A DNA stretch of 26,678 nucleotides from Sulfurospirillum sp001602955 (GTDB lineage Bacteria > Campylobacterota > Campylobacteria > Campylobacterales > Sulfurospirillaceae): the NCBI GenBank assembly GCA_001602955.1, contig LVAC01000020.1, positions 1 through 26,678 of the forward strand, in the 5' to 3' direction. The translations under genes and the position numbers were made by a program. This document shows, piece after piece, positions 8,041-15,154 of the stretch; positions within the stretch are counted from its first letter, which is position 1, and each line of letters begins with the position of its first letter. Below the pieces are notes generated by a model. That model had not been told where the DNA came from. It worked only from the letters and a program-made list of their open reading frames with translations, and searched no databases.

Positions 8041-9366
8041 TTAAAAGGAGACACTGCGTGCCGAACAAATCGGAATGCGATAATTTTGTGCAAAATCGGG
8101 ATCAAAATAAGCGGTTAAAACGCCCATATTGTCCAATAAGCGGTATTTAGCATACAAAAAAGCCGCTTCGGCTTCCACAAGGGCTTGACGTGCCGAATTA
8201 TACTCGCCTTCCGCATCCAAAAGGTTAATCAAATCACGCTTACCGATCGCAAACTCTTGTTGGTACGACTCTAGCGTCAATTTACTGTAATCGCGATGTT
8301 CTTTCAAAAAAGCGATACGCTTTTGCGTCGACGTATAGCTTTCCCACGAAAATTTCACGCTTTCGGTTAAATCGCGTATCGTACCGGAAAGTGTTTCTTG
8401 TTCTTGCACTTTTAAAACGGCGTATTTTTCTTTCGTTAAAACGTCGCTTCCTTTGTTGTAAAGGTTATAGCGTAATTTAAGTAATGCCGATACGCTCTCG
8501 TCTCGTCCGTTATTACCGTCTACATCGTGCCCGACGGTACCGGCAACTTCAAAGTCGAGTTTGGGGTAAAATGCCGCTTTGCTTCCCTCATACAAGGCAT
8601 CGGCAAGTGCGATATTAGCTTCTTGGACTTTCACGGAAGGGTTGCACTGCAAACTTTTTTCTTTAATTTTTTCAAAACTAGCGGGCAGTTCAAGCGTCAT
8701 AACAGGTTTGACCAAGGCATCCGCTTCGACTTTTTTCCCGTAAAGCTTTTCAAACGTACTCACGGCGTCTTTGTAATTATTCTCTTGTGAAATCAAATTC
8801 GATTGTGCCAACGTATAACGACTTCCCGCTTGTTGCGTCTCGGAAATGCGACCGAATCCGCCATCGGAACGCTCTTTGATTTGTCGGTAAATCGCTTCGT
8901 GCGTCGAAACGCTCTCCTTTGCCAAATCGATCAATTCTTGTTGCTTGAGTAAAGAGATATAAGCATTAACGTATGCTAAAAGCGTTCGATCGGCTTTCTC
9001 GCTCACACCGAATGCGGCAGCTTCAAGCCTGCTTTTTTGTTGCTTGATGGCATTTTCGGTCGCAAAGCCGTTGAAAATATTTTGATTAAGAACTAAGGAA
9101 GTTTGATCCATAACGTTACCTTCACGTTCTTGTTTCGTCGCACTGTTTTTAATGCTTTGATGCCCGTACGAGCTCTCAACGTCCAAGGTGGGTAAATATC
9201 CGTTTTCTGCGATATTGAGCTCTTTTAACACGCCGTTGTAAGCCTCTACGCTCTCTTTGACTTTCGGATTGGAGGATAAAATCGTTGTAACTCCCTCTTC
9301 CAATGTTAAAGAAAAAGCCAAAATAGGGAAAACAAGTGTGAAAGAGAGTACTTTTAAAACATTCAT
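8041..9366 (-). CDS. TolC/LapE-like outer-membrane channel of the type I system
   Basis: A 441-aa protein with a Sec signal (LSFTLVFPILAFSLTL, about 6-20). Two repeated alpha-helical outer-membrane efflux domains follow, rich in coiled-coil residues, with family-like segments (LNQNIFNGFATENAIKQQKS; FAIGKRDLINLLDAEGEYNS; RLLDNMGVLTAYF). It is the first gene of the Lap operon and supplies the trimeric outer-membrane duct for the adhesin. It probably also acts as the pore in which the retention module sits, as reported for LapE. AAAAGGAG lies a few bases before the ATG. TolC-family membership is certain; the specific partner is inferred from context. Confidence 0.92.
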   Translation of the reverse strand: MNVLKVLSFTLVFPILAFSLTLEEGVTTILSSNPKVKESVEAYNGVLKELNIAENGYLPTLDVESSYGHQSIKNSATKQEREGNVMDQTSLVLNQNIFNGFATENAIKQQKSRLEAAAFGVSEKADRTLLAYVNAYISLLKQQELIDLAKESVSTHEAIYRQIKERSDGGFGRISETQQAGSRYTLAQSNLISQENNYKDAVSTFEKLYGKKVEADALVKPVMTLELPASFEKIKEKSLQCNPSVKVQEANIALADALYEGSKAAFYPKLDFEVAGTVGHDVDGNNGRDESVSALLKLRYNLYNKGSDVLTKEKYAVLKVQEQETLSGTIRDLTESVKFSWESYTSTQKRIAFLKEHRDYSKLTLESYQQEFAIGKRDLINLLDAEGEYNSARQALVEAEAAFLYAKYRLLDNMGVLTAYFDPDFAQNYRIPICSARSVSF

Positions 9367-9430
9367 CCCGTGCTCCTTTTGAGTAGTATAAGCAATTTTT
9401 GTTACGAAGTTGATACGGTTTTGACACTAA

Positions 9431-9459
9431 ATTGTAGCATATTAATAATGCGAGTGCAA
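9431..9459 (-). promoter_or_regulatory. Promoter of the lap secretion operon
   Basis: Minus-strand TTGCAC (9454-9459), a 17-bp spacer and TGC-TACAAT (the -10 box at 9431-9436 with an extended TGn) lie upstream of the TolC-like gene. Predicted transcription start is near 9424, leaving a 5' leader of about 58 bases. It is the best sigma70-type match in the gap; a second TATACT-like box at 9385-9390 is weaker. Confidence 0.5.
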
Positions 9460-9550
9460 GTTATAATTAGGATTATTAGTTTTTTTAACCCTAAAACATC
9501 CTGACGATTAAATGCTGAACGTTCAAATTGAAAACATCGATCGATTTTGC

Positions 9551-9585
9551 CTTTTAAATTAACATGTACATGTAAAAGTTAAAAG
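9551..9585. promoter_or_regulatory. Nested palindrome, candidate operator upstream of the lap operon
   Basis: Outer arms CTTTTAA (9551-9557) and TTAAAAG (9579-9585) flank a perfect 12-bp palindrome ACATGTACATGT (9562-9573) whose centre is displaced by half a base pair. It lies about 140 bp upstream of the predicted lap transcription start. The binding protein is unknown. Confidence 0.33.
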
Positions 9586-9695
9586 ATTTATCGATTGAAA
9601 CGTTCTTTCCAAAGTATCGAAGACGTGTCTAACGATACGCAAAAGCTTCTCAAAAGGATTTTACGAAAAAAGTAGTAGACGGTTGAATTTCTTGA

Positions 9696-9746
9696 CGGTG
9701 TTGCTAACCTTTTCGTACGATGATAGCGAACACCGAAAAGGTTAGC
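9696..9746. terminator. Long stem-loop after the last nos gene, with an alternative pairing
   Basis: GCTAACCTTTTCG (9703-9715) pairs perfectly over 13 bp with CGAAAAGGTTAGC (9734-9746), loop 18 bases. It starts 18 bases beyond the stop codon of the last nos gene. There is no U-run on either strand, so it is not a classic intrinsic terminator and may instead protect the 3' end. CGGTGTTGCTA (9696-9706) can alternatively pair with TAGCGAACACCG (9724-9735, one bulge), which would exclude the first stem. Confidence 0.5.
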
Positions 9747-9763
9747 GATGAAGATATAAGGGC

Positions 9764-10234
9764 TTAGCGTAGTCTGTTGTTCAAAAGATTGATGAGAGCA
9801 TCTGAAACTCCCGCAAAATCTAAAACACGCGTTCCGCCGAATTTTTTAACGAAAGCTTCGGCTTGCTCTTTCGTACTAAATGCGGGTAAATCGTCGCCCG
9901 AGATACTGGTTTTACTCGAGCCGTAAACGAAGTAAGCCTCTTGTGCGACGATTTTTTCCATCGTATCGTAATCGGTTACGTAAATTTGCATATCTTCTTT
10001 CGTGCGAATGACGTATTCGGGCCATCGCGAAGATTCAAAATAAAACTCAAACATCGATTTGGGGCTTGAAAAATAAAGATGCTCTTTGCTTCTTAACGTA
10101 ATAGTCGAAGCCCATTCGGGGTGTTGGTAAATCTGAACTTTACGAATCAGACACTGCGCGTCTTTCGGGATTTCTATTTTTGCGCCGAACAATGCGCTCA
10201 AAGTCACTAAAATCAAACAAAGCTTTTTCATCAT
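9764..10234 (-). CDS. Third NosL-like protein, lacking the CxxCxM copper motif
   Basis: A 156-aa exported protein with signal peptide MMKKLCLILVTLSALFGA. The C-terminal half has the NosL pattern: AYFVYGSS, then LPAFSTKEQAEAFVKKFGG and a closing VLDF. In the expected metal-binding region there is only one cysteine (Cys28, DAQCLIRK) and no CxxC-x-M, unlike the two other NosL-type proteins of this cluster. GGAG sits six bases before the first ATG. It is the last gene of the nos block, 9 bases after nosY. It probably helps copper handling or NosZ maturation without binding Cu(I) in the usual way; function is inferred only from family and context. Confidence 0.75.
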   Translation of the reverse strand: MMKKLCLILVTLSALFGAKIEIPKDAQCLIRKVQIYQHPEWASTITLRSKEHLYFSSPKSMFEFYFESSRWPEYVIRTKEDMQIYVTDYDTMEKIVAQEAYFVYGSSKTSISGDDLPAFSTKEQAEAFVKKFGGTRVLDFAGVSDALINLLNNRLR

Positions 10235-10243
10235 GTAAAACTC

Positions 10244-11071
10244 CTAGATAAGATCGTTTTTAGTAAAAATTTTAAAACCTAAAAAGGCGAAAAGTAATCC
10301 CAAACACACCGGATACGCAATCGAAAACAAGAGAAAATAGACCAATTTTACGTTATCGAGAATGTAAAATGCCACCGGTCCCATGACGGTGAGCTCCGGA
10401 TCAAAAAGGCTAATCGCCGCAACTCTAAAAACTTCCATCGGATTGACCAAAGCAATCGCAATGATCAGCTCTTCGCTAAAGCGATTTTGCATCATTAAAC
10501 TGATGAGAATAATATCGATAAACGCTAAAAGAAAAATCCAAACGAAAAACGAAAGTCCCAACGCGACTTCCGAAGATTTAACGCTCGAAGAGATTAAAAA
10601 AGCGATACCTAAAAAAGCGGAGCTTAACGCAAACAATAGACCCGTATAGAAGAGAAAAAGTGACCACGGAATGCTTGCCCCTTTAAGTACGCCGATCAAC
10701 AGTGCCAACACCATGGCAAAAAAGACCGGTAGAAAAACCGTCGCAAACCGCCCGAGAATCTTTCCCCAATAATAATGCGACAGCGAAAGAGGAAAGGAGA
10801 GCATGTATTCTAAAATGTGATTGTCCCTATCGCCCGAAATGGAGCGTACCGTCGTAACCAAAATAAAAATCGGCAAAATCACGATCGTGATTTGGATATA
10901 CATCAACAACAACCTGCTCAAACCGCTAAATCCCATCACTTGGGACTCCGTAACGCCGGCGACGAAAAAAAGCGCGATCAAACCGCCGAACACCAACGAA
11001 TAGACTAAAAACCATCGTGCGCGAAGAGACTCTTTCATATCTAAAAGAGCAATTAAGACTAAATTTTCCAT
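10244..11071 (-). CDS. nosY: NosY-type ABC-2 permease
   Basis: A 275-aa membrane protein with about six hydrophobic helices and the ABC-2 permease pattern (ISGDRDNHILEYMLSFPLS, then YYWGKILGRF near residues 78-115). NosY pairs with the ATPase NosF. The NosFY complex works with periplasmic NosD to mature the CuZ site of NosZ, probably by delivering a sulphur species or remodelling copper carriers. Here nosY is separated from nosF by six genes, about 4 kb, unlike the usual DFY order. AGGAAAATAGT precedes the ATG. It is the only ABC-2 type permease in the cluster, which supports pairing with NosF. Confidence 0.88.
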   Translation of the reverse strand: MENLVLIALLDMKESLRARWFLVYSLVFGGLIALFFVAGVTESQVMGFSGLSRLLLMYIQITIVILPIFILVTTVRSISGDRDNHILEYMLSFPLSLSHYYWGKILGRFATVFLPVFFAMVLALLIGVLKGASIPWSLFLFYTGLLFALSSAFLGIAFLISSSVKSSEVALGLSFFVWIFLLAFIDIILISLMMQNRFSEELIIAIALVNPMEVFRVAAISLFDPELTVMGPVAFYILDNVKLVYFLLFSIAYPVCLGLLFAFLGFKIFTKNDLI

Positions 11072-11072
11072 A

Positions 11073-11576
11073 CTATTTTCCTAATAATTTTTTACGAATT
11101 TTCGGGTCGCTCATCGTTTCGCCGCGAAGCATACGAAGGCGCATTTCATCAAACGTTATCCTATTGTCTCCTTCTTGTTCGTATGCTCCGAAACCGTAAT
11201 GCATCGGAGTTTCGTCGATCACCGAATAAAAAGCGCGCAATGCATCGACGTATCGGTTCGTATCGTTGCTAAAAACCCACATGTGAACCGTTTGAGGCTC
11301 GACGTTTTGTGCTTTCATCCACAAAACGGCACACCCGACGTCGTCGAAAAAGTAGGTTTTCGCGTTTTGAATAATTTGCGCCGTGTGCTTCTTCCCGACA
11401 AGGTACATGTGACATGTCGGACATTGAACCGTATTGTCTTGAAACTCTAAAGGTACTCCTTCAGAGTTTTTGCGATCCGTCGGCAATTGATTTTGGGTAC
11501 GCAAATAACCGAACAACGCACCTAAACTCAACAAAGGCGTTAGGATTAAGATCGATAAGGCTAGGCGACGATTCAT
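11073..11576 (-). CDS. Second NosL-like copper-binding protein, membrane anchored
   Basis: A 167-aa protein with an N-terminal membrane anchor (about residues 5-24, no lipobox) and the NosL metal motif C52-P-T-C55-H-M57. The family's YFFDDVGCAVLW (Cys82) and a YVDALRAFYSV...PMHYGFGA segment follow. The start chosen is ATG at 11576, which overlaps the previous stop as ATGA and has GGAG seven bases upstream. The ATG at 11582 leaves only one base after GGAG. NosL proteins bind Cu(I) and pass it to NosZ/NosD. It differs from the lipoprotein NosL upstream mainly in its anchor. Role in copper delivery is by family. Confidence 0.82.
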   Translation of the reverse strand: MNRRLALSILILTPLLSLGALFGYLRTQNQLPTDRKNSEGVPLEFQDNTVQCPTCHMYLVGKKHTAQIIQNAKTYFFDDVGCAVLWMKAQNVEPQTVHMWVFSNDTNRYVDALRAFYSVIDETPMHYGFGAYEQEGDNRITFDEMRLRMLRGETMSDPKIRKKLLGK

Positions 11577-12538
11577 AACCATACTCCGTTTTTAAGATAG
11601 TATGCGAGCGGATACGCCGAAATCGACACGACGTATGCGGTATTGAAAAATCCCGAAAGCCTCCAATACCGATAAGGAATCGTATGCGTGATAGACGCTA
11701 AAAGCCCTCCTCCTACGGCGCAAAACGTACCCGTAAAGAGCATGACATACAAGCCGTACCCCACATAATAATACTCCTTTTGCAAAAGGCAAAACGGACA
11801 ACGATGCGTCGGTAGTTCGTAAACATACGTGCTAAAGAAGACGATCAGCGAGATTAACGCAAAGATCAAAAATAGCGTATTGCTCACCATCACGCCTGCC
11901 GTGCTCTTCAACCAAAGCGCGATCAAGCTTACCGTGTAAACAAGATAAAAAATACCGACCCAGACACGAGCATCGACGTTAAACAAGAGCGAAAGCGACG
12001 CGCTACTGCTCGCCGCGGAAAAAAGCGTGCCGCAACAGCTAACGATTTTACTGACGTCTAAGCGCGTGAAAAAGCCGATTTCTAAAATAATTTCGGTAAA
12101 AAGAGGCACGCATAGCAAGGCGAAAAGGATTAATTTCAGCCGCGTATACGCTAAACGGACGTGCGACGCATCTTCGGCATGGAGCAGAAGCCAAAAACCG
12201 AAACCGTAAAGATTAAAGAGTTTAAAAAGCGTCAAATCCAGTCCGAAACCGATCGAATTTACCACGCCGCTTGCACACATCGCACCCGTAATCACGGCGG
12301 AAAGCTTATCGCAGGTGTAAATAAAAAAGAGAAACAACGGAAGTTTGAGCACAAAAATATACTTGATAATGACCGCAACTAAAGTGCTCTGTTTCGTCAA
12401 ACGATACTGCAAAGGCGTTACAGCAGCGTAATCCCATCGATACGCGATGCGTAGGCTAAGGATTAAAGCAAGCGTTCCCAAACCGAGGAAAATAACGTCA
12501 AGCGTCAATAAAGCGATGATCTCCGGCGTTAAAGTCAT
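11573..12538 (-). CDS. Polytopic membrane protein with paired cysteines, nos-associated, unknown function
   Basis: A 321-aa protein with about eight or nine hydrophobic helices. Cysteines fall in striking places: C76 and C88 in the third hydrophobic region, a CC pair (168-169), and HRCPFCLLQKEYYY (C247, C250), which recalls the CxxC-x-x-Q-(R/K) segment of DsbB-like thiol oxidoreductases. Overall similarity to DsbB or VKOR is not otherwise evident. The ATG overlaps the stop of the upstream ABC ATPase, and its stop overlaps the second NosL-like gene, so it is translated as part of the same unit. A role in thiol redox state or copper transfer during NosZ maturation is possible but is inference. 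Confidence 0.75.
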   Translation of the reverse strand: MTLTPEIIALLTLDVIFLGLGTLALILSLRIAYRWDYAAVTPLQYRLTKQSTLVAVIIKYIFVLKLPLFLFFIYTCDKLSAVITGAMCASGVVNSIGFGLDLTLFKLFNLYGFGFWLLLHAEDASHVRLAYTRLKLILFALLCVPLFTEIILEIGFFTRLDVSKIVSCCGTLFSAASSSASLSLLFNVDARVWVGIFYLVYTVSLIALWLKSTAGVMVSNTLFLIFALISLIVFFSTYVYELPTHRCPFCLLQKEYYYVGYGLYVMLFTGTFCAVGGGLLASITHTIPYRYWRLSGFFNTAYVVSISAYPLAYYLKNGVWL

Positions 12539-13203
12539 GGACGTAGCACTCCGTGATGCAATTCGATTGTTTGATCCACGAAATCCAAATCGAAAAATAA
12601 CGGATCATGGGTCGCTATGACCAAAGTGACGCCTTCGTGTTTCAACGCACGTAACTCTTCAATCAACGAGAGTGAAAGCTTACGATCCAAATTGGCGGTC
12701 GGTTCGTCGGCCAATACGATCATGGGATTGCGAACCAACGCCCTAGCGATTGCCGTGCGTTGTTGCTCTCCGCCCGAGAGTCGATGAACGTACATGTGAG
12801 CCTTGTGGGCAATACGGCATCGCTCCATCGCCCGTTTGGCTTTTGCTTCGATGACATGTAAAGGTATATTTTCCGGAACCAAGGGCGTCGTTATGTTTTC
12901 TTGAACGCTTAAATACGGAATCAAATGAAATTTTTGAAAAATAAATCCAATACGTTCGCGGCGCATCTTGGCACTTAATCGTTCGGGCATTTTTGAAATC
13001 TCTTCTCCATCAACAACGATACTTCCGCTTGTCGGTTGCGCCAAGCCTGCGATTAAAGAAAGCAACGTACTTTTGCCGCTACCGCTGGCTCCTTTTAAGA
13101 GAACGCATTCGCCTTGCGCTACGTGCAACGAGACATGAGACAGTGCTTGCACGCACTCTTCTGCTTGCGTAAACATTTTGCTGACGTTTGAGACGACGAT
13201 CAT
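12535..13203 (-). CDS. LolD/MacB-type ABC transporter ATPase within nos cluster
   Basis: A 222-aa ATPase with Walker A GASGSGKS (38-45), Q-loop Q90, signature LSGGEQQR (142-149), Walker B VLADEP with Asp166-Glu167, and switch His199. Sequence details (RRERIGFIFQKFHLIPYLSV, NLDRKLSLSLIEEL) are those of the LolD/MacB/FtsE group, not of NosF. It overlaps the upstream permease by 4 bases and so forms a complete exporter or mechanotransmission pair. Such transporters move lipoproteins, drive periplasmic rearrangements or export small compounds; the substrate here is unknown. Confidence 0.9.
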   Translation of the reverse strand: MIVVSNVSKMFTQAEECVQALSHVSLHVAQGECVLLKGASGSGKSTLLSLIAGLAQPTSGSIVVDGEEISKMPERLSAKMRRERIGFIFQKFHLIPYLSVQENITTPLVPENIPLHVIEAKAKRAMERCRIAHKAHMYVHRLSGGEQQRTAIARALVRNPMIVLADEPTANLDRKLSLSLIEELRALKHEGVTLVIATHDPLFFDLDFVDQTIELHHGVLRP

Positions 13204-14390
13204 CGTAACACCTCATCCGCATCGACGATAGACGTACGCCACGCCGGAATTAACGTTGCGGCGATATACACGGGCACGCTCAGCAAAAACAGTAACACTA
13301 TCATTGACCCAGAAAGCGTATAAGGCAAGGCAAAAGGCGGTTTTAAAGTGGAATAACCCGTGAAAATAGCGCGCAACAGCGGTGCTTGCAAAGCGTAAAC
13401 GTAAAACAACGCCGTAGCCAAGCCGAAAAGAAAAGCTCCAAGCGATAGGATAAAACTTTCAAAAAATTTCTCTTGAAGCACCGTATCGGTATCCCAGCCG
13501 AGTGCCTTTAAAATGCCGATCTCCTTTTTTTCTTCGGAACTTAAAGCGTTGGATTTGTCGTATACGATGATAAAAAAAGCAAACGCACACACGCAAAACA
13601 ATGCGAGAAAAAAACCGCTTTTATAATCAAAGATATTTTGATAACTCACACGAATATCGTCTCTCGTTACCACACGCAGATCGGGAAATTTTTCAATGAT
13701 TTTTGCGACGATCGTCGGAATTTCGTTGACGTTTGCCGAAACTTTCAACACGATATCGGTGGCATCGGAAGCATTCATTCCGAAAATTTCATACGCCGTT
13801 TGTTTCGGCAATACGATCAAATCATTCGCTTCCAAGGCAAGATCGGAGTGAAACACGCCGGCAATACCGACTTTTTTCGTTTGTCCCTCGGGTGTGATAA
13901 AATTGAAAAAATCGTTATAGTAATTCTCACGCAAAATAGTTTTGACGCCTTCTCCGACGATCATCGTCGGAGAAGGCGAACGTTGCGTCCAATCGACATC
14001 TTTAATCAAACGCGCCATCGTAGCCGAATACGGCTCTTCGTAGGCATCGAGTCCGACGACGGAAAAATTGACGCCGGCGGGTTTAAAATAGTAATATCCC
14101 CAAATACGCGGCGTCACGGAACCCACACCTTGAATTTCCAATAAAGCGTCGACGCGACTAACGGGGATTAGCGTTTGCTTTCCCGCGACGAAACGTTGTA
14201 AGGTCATATCCGGTAGCGTTTTGAGCGTAGCGTTCAATTCCGCTTTGATCGATTCGGCGATCATTAAAACCGAAGAGAGTATAAAAATCAAAAAACTCAA
14301 AATAAAAAAGATAAAAAAGTTCTTGCCGAAGCGGCGAAACAACGAACGAACGGCATACTCTAAAAGAAGCCAGCGAAAGCTAAAAAGCAT
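13200..14390 (-). CDS. FtsX/MacB/LolC-type ABC permease within nos cluster
   Basis: A 396-aa permease with helices at about 24-46, 257-277, 311-333 and 358-380, and a large periplasmic domain (about 47-255) between helices 1 and 2, the MacB/LolC arrangement. The coupling segment KKEIGILKALGW (288-299) and the C-terminal LIPAWRTSIVDADEVLR are family hallmarks. It partners the ATPase whose start overlaps its stop. The upstream 105-aa gene overlaps its start by 11 bases. A job in inserting or remodelling periplasmic nos factors or lipoproteins (for example the NosL and NosC1 lipoproteins) is a guess from context. Confidence 0.88.
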   Translation of the reverse strand: MLFSFRWLLLEYAVRSLFRRFGKNFFIFFILSFLIFILSSVLMIAESIKAELNATLKTLPDMTLQRFVAGKQTLIPVSRVDALLEIQGVGSVTPRIWGYYYFKPAGVNFSVVGLDAYEEPYSATMARLIKDVDWTQRSPSPTMIVGEGVKTILRENYYNDFFNFITPEGQTKKVGIAGVFHSDLALEANDLIVLPKQTAYEIFGMNASDATDIVLKVSANVNEIPTIVAKIIEKFPDLRVVTRDDIRVSYQNIFDYKSGFFLALFCVCAFAFFIIVYDKSNALSSEEKKEIGILKALGWDTDTVLQEKFFESFILSLGAFLFGLATALFYVYALQAPLLRAIFTGYSTLKPPFALPYTLSGSMIVLLFLLSVPVYIAATLIPAWRTSIVDADEVLR

Positions 14391-14697
14391 AGTCGATCCT
14401 TGAGGGTTGCGCTAAGGGCGTATAACGGTAAACAAACGTCGAGGGAAAATACTCCAACAATTCGGGGGATTCGTTAAAGTACGCAAAAACGTCGCTGATA
14501 CTTCGATGGCGTACGTAATGCGCTTCGCAAACCAACGCCAGATCGCTCAATCCTACGAACGAACTCAGAAGTTCTTTGCGCGCCAACATTTCGTCGCTCC
14601 CTAAAAGCGTGTGTGAAAAATAGAGATTTTGCACGAAGCAAAGCACGCCTAAACCGATCAAAAACGTTAGAATACGAGCCGTGCTTTTGCCTATCAT
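14380..14697 (-). CDS. Small membrane-anchored protein of the nos cluster, unknown
   Basis: A 105-aa protein with one N-terminal helix (about residues 8-28) and a short soluble domain that faces the periplasm if the helix is an uncleaved signal anchor. I do not recognise a family. The gene is very likely real: its ATG has AGGAAAATAGC upstream and comes 1 base after the nosL stop. Its own stop lies inside the start of the ABC permease gene, so the three are translationally linked. A single cysteine (Cys57) and several His (H60, H64) are present but no metal motif. It may be an accessory subunit of the adjacent FtsX/MacB-type transporter. Confidence 0.65.
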   Translation of the reverse strand: MIGKSTARILTFLIGLGVLCFVQNLYFSHTLLGSDEMLARKELLSSFVGLSDLALVCEAHYVRHRSISDVFAYFNESPELLEYFPSTFVYRYTPLAQPSRIDYAF

Positions 14698-14698
14698 G

Positions 14699-15154
14699 CT
14701 ATTTTCCTATTTGAATGACACGCCCGGTCAACTCCGTAAAATCAACGATTTCTTGACCTTCTTTTATCTCTTCTTTGTGTACATGTGCACCGAACCCGTA
14801 AGCCATCGGCGTGATGTTTTCCGTATCGTAGAACGCTTTACGCGCATCGATCCATTCGCCGGTTTTCGCATCGTTCACCCAAATAACCGCCTCTTCGCTC
14901 CACGCAATCTTGTTTTCTTTAAACCATAAAACGACGCAACCGATGTCGTCAAAAAAATAACGTCTGCCAGTATGCGGATTGATCGTTTGGGCAGAAAATT
15001 TTCGATCGCTTAAAACCATCTTACACCGTTCGCACATGTCACGATCCCAATGAACGGGTTTGGCACTCAAATCGATTTTCGTATCGCATCCTAAAAAAAG
15101 AAGGAGGCTTGCGATCATGCCCAATGCATTTAAGAGTACGCTAGCGTTTTTCAT
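14699..15154 (-). CDS. nosL: NosL copper-binding lipoprotein
   Basis: A 151-aa lipoprotein with lipobox LFLGC (Cys23) after a hydrophobic signal. The NosL metal motif is D-M40-C41-E-R-C44-K-M46. YFFDDIGCVVLWF (Cys73), WIDARKAFYD and PMAYGFGAH follow, all typical of the family. NosL is a periplasmic Cu(I) chaperone that supplies NosZ through NosD/NosF/NosY. The start chosen is ATG at 15154, because the signal and lipobox begin there; it overlaps the nosF end by 14 bases. Upstream in-frame ATG at 15250 would add 32 residues read out of the nosF gene in another frame. Confidence 0.9.
   Translation of the reverse strand: MKNASVLLNALGMIASLLLFLGCDTKIDLSAKPVHWDRDMCERCKMVLSDRKFSAQTINPHTGRRYFFDDIGCVVLWFKENKIAWSEEAVIWVNDAKTGEWIDARKAFYDTENITPMAYGFGAHVHKEEIKEGQEIVDFTELTGRVIQIGK

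Larger units (their letters stand above)
9367..9763. other. Intergenic regulatory region between the nos and lap operons
   Basis: This is 397 bp without a convincing gene. It holds a promoter for the lap operon (9431-9459), a palindromic block (9551-9585), the palindrome ATCGATCGAT (9536-9545) and a long stem-loop just after the last nos gene (9696-9746). A short plus-strand frame with TTG start (9595-9675, 26 aa, basic) has no ribosome site and was not called. Confidence 0.7.

Noticed and set aside
9595..9675. 26-aa plus-strand frame (TTG start, basic peptide) in the nos-lap gap
   Set aside because: No ribosome site, rare start codon, too short; could be a gene remnant but nothing recognisable supports it.
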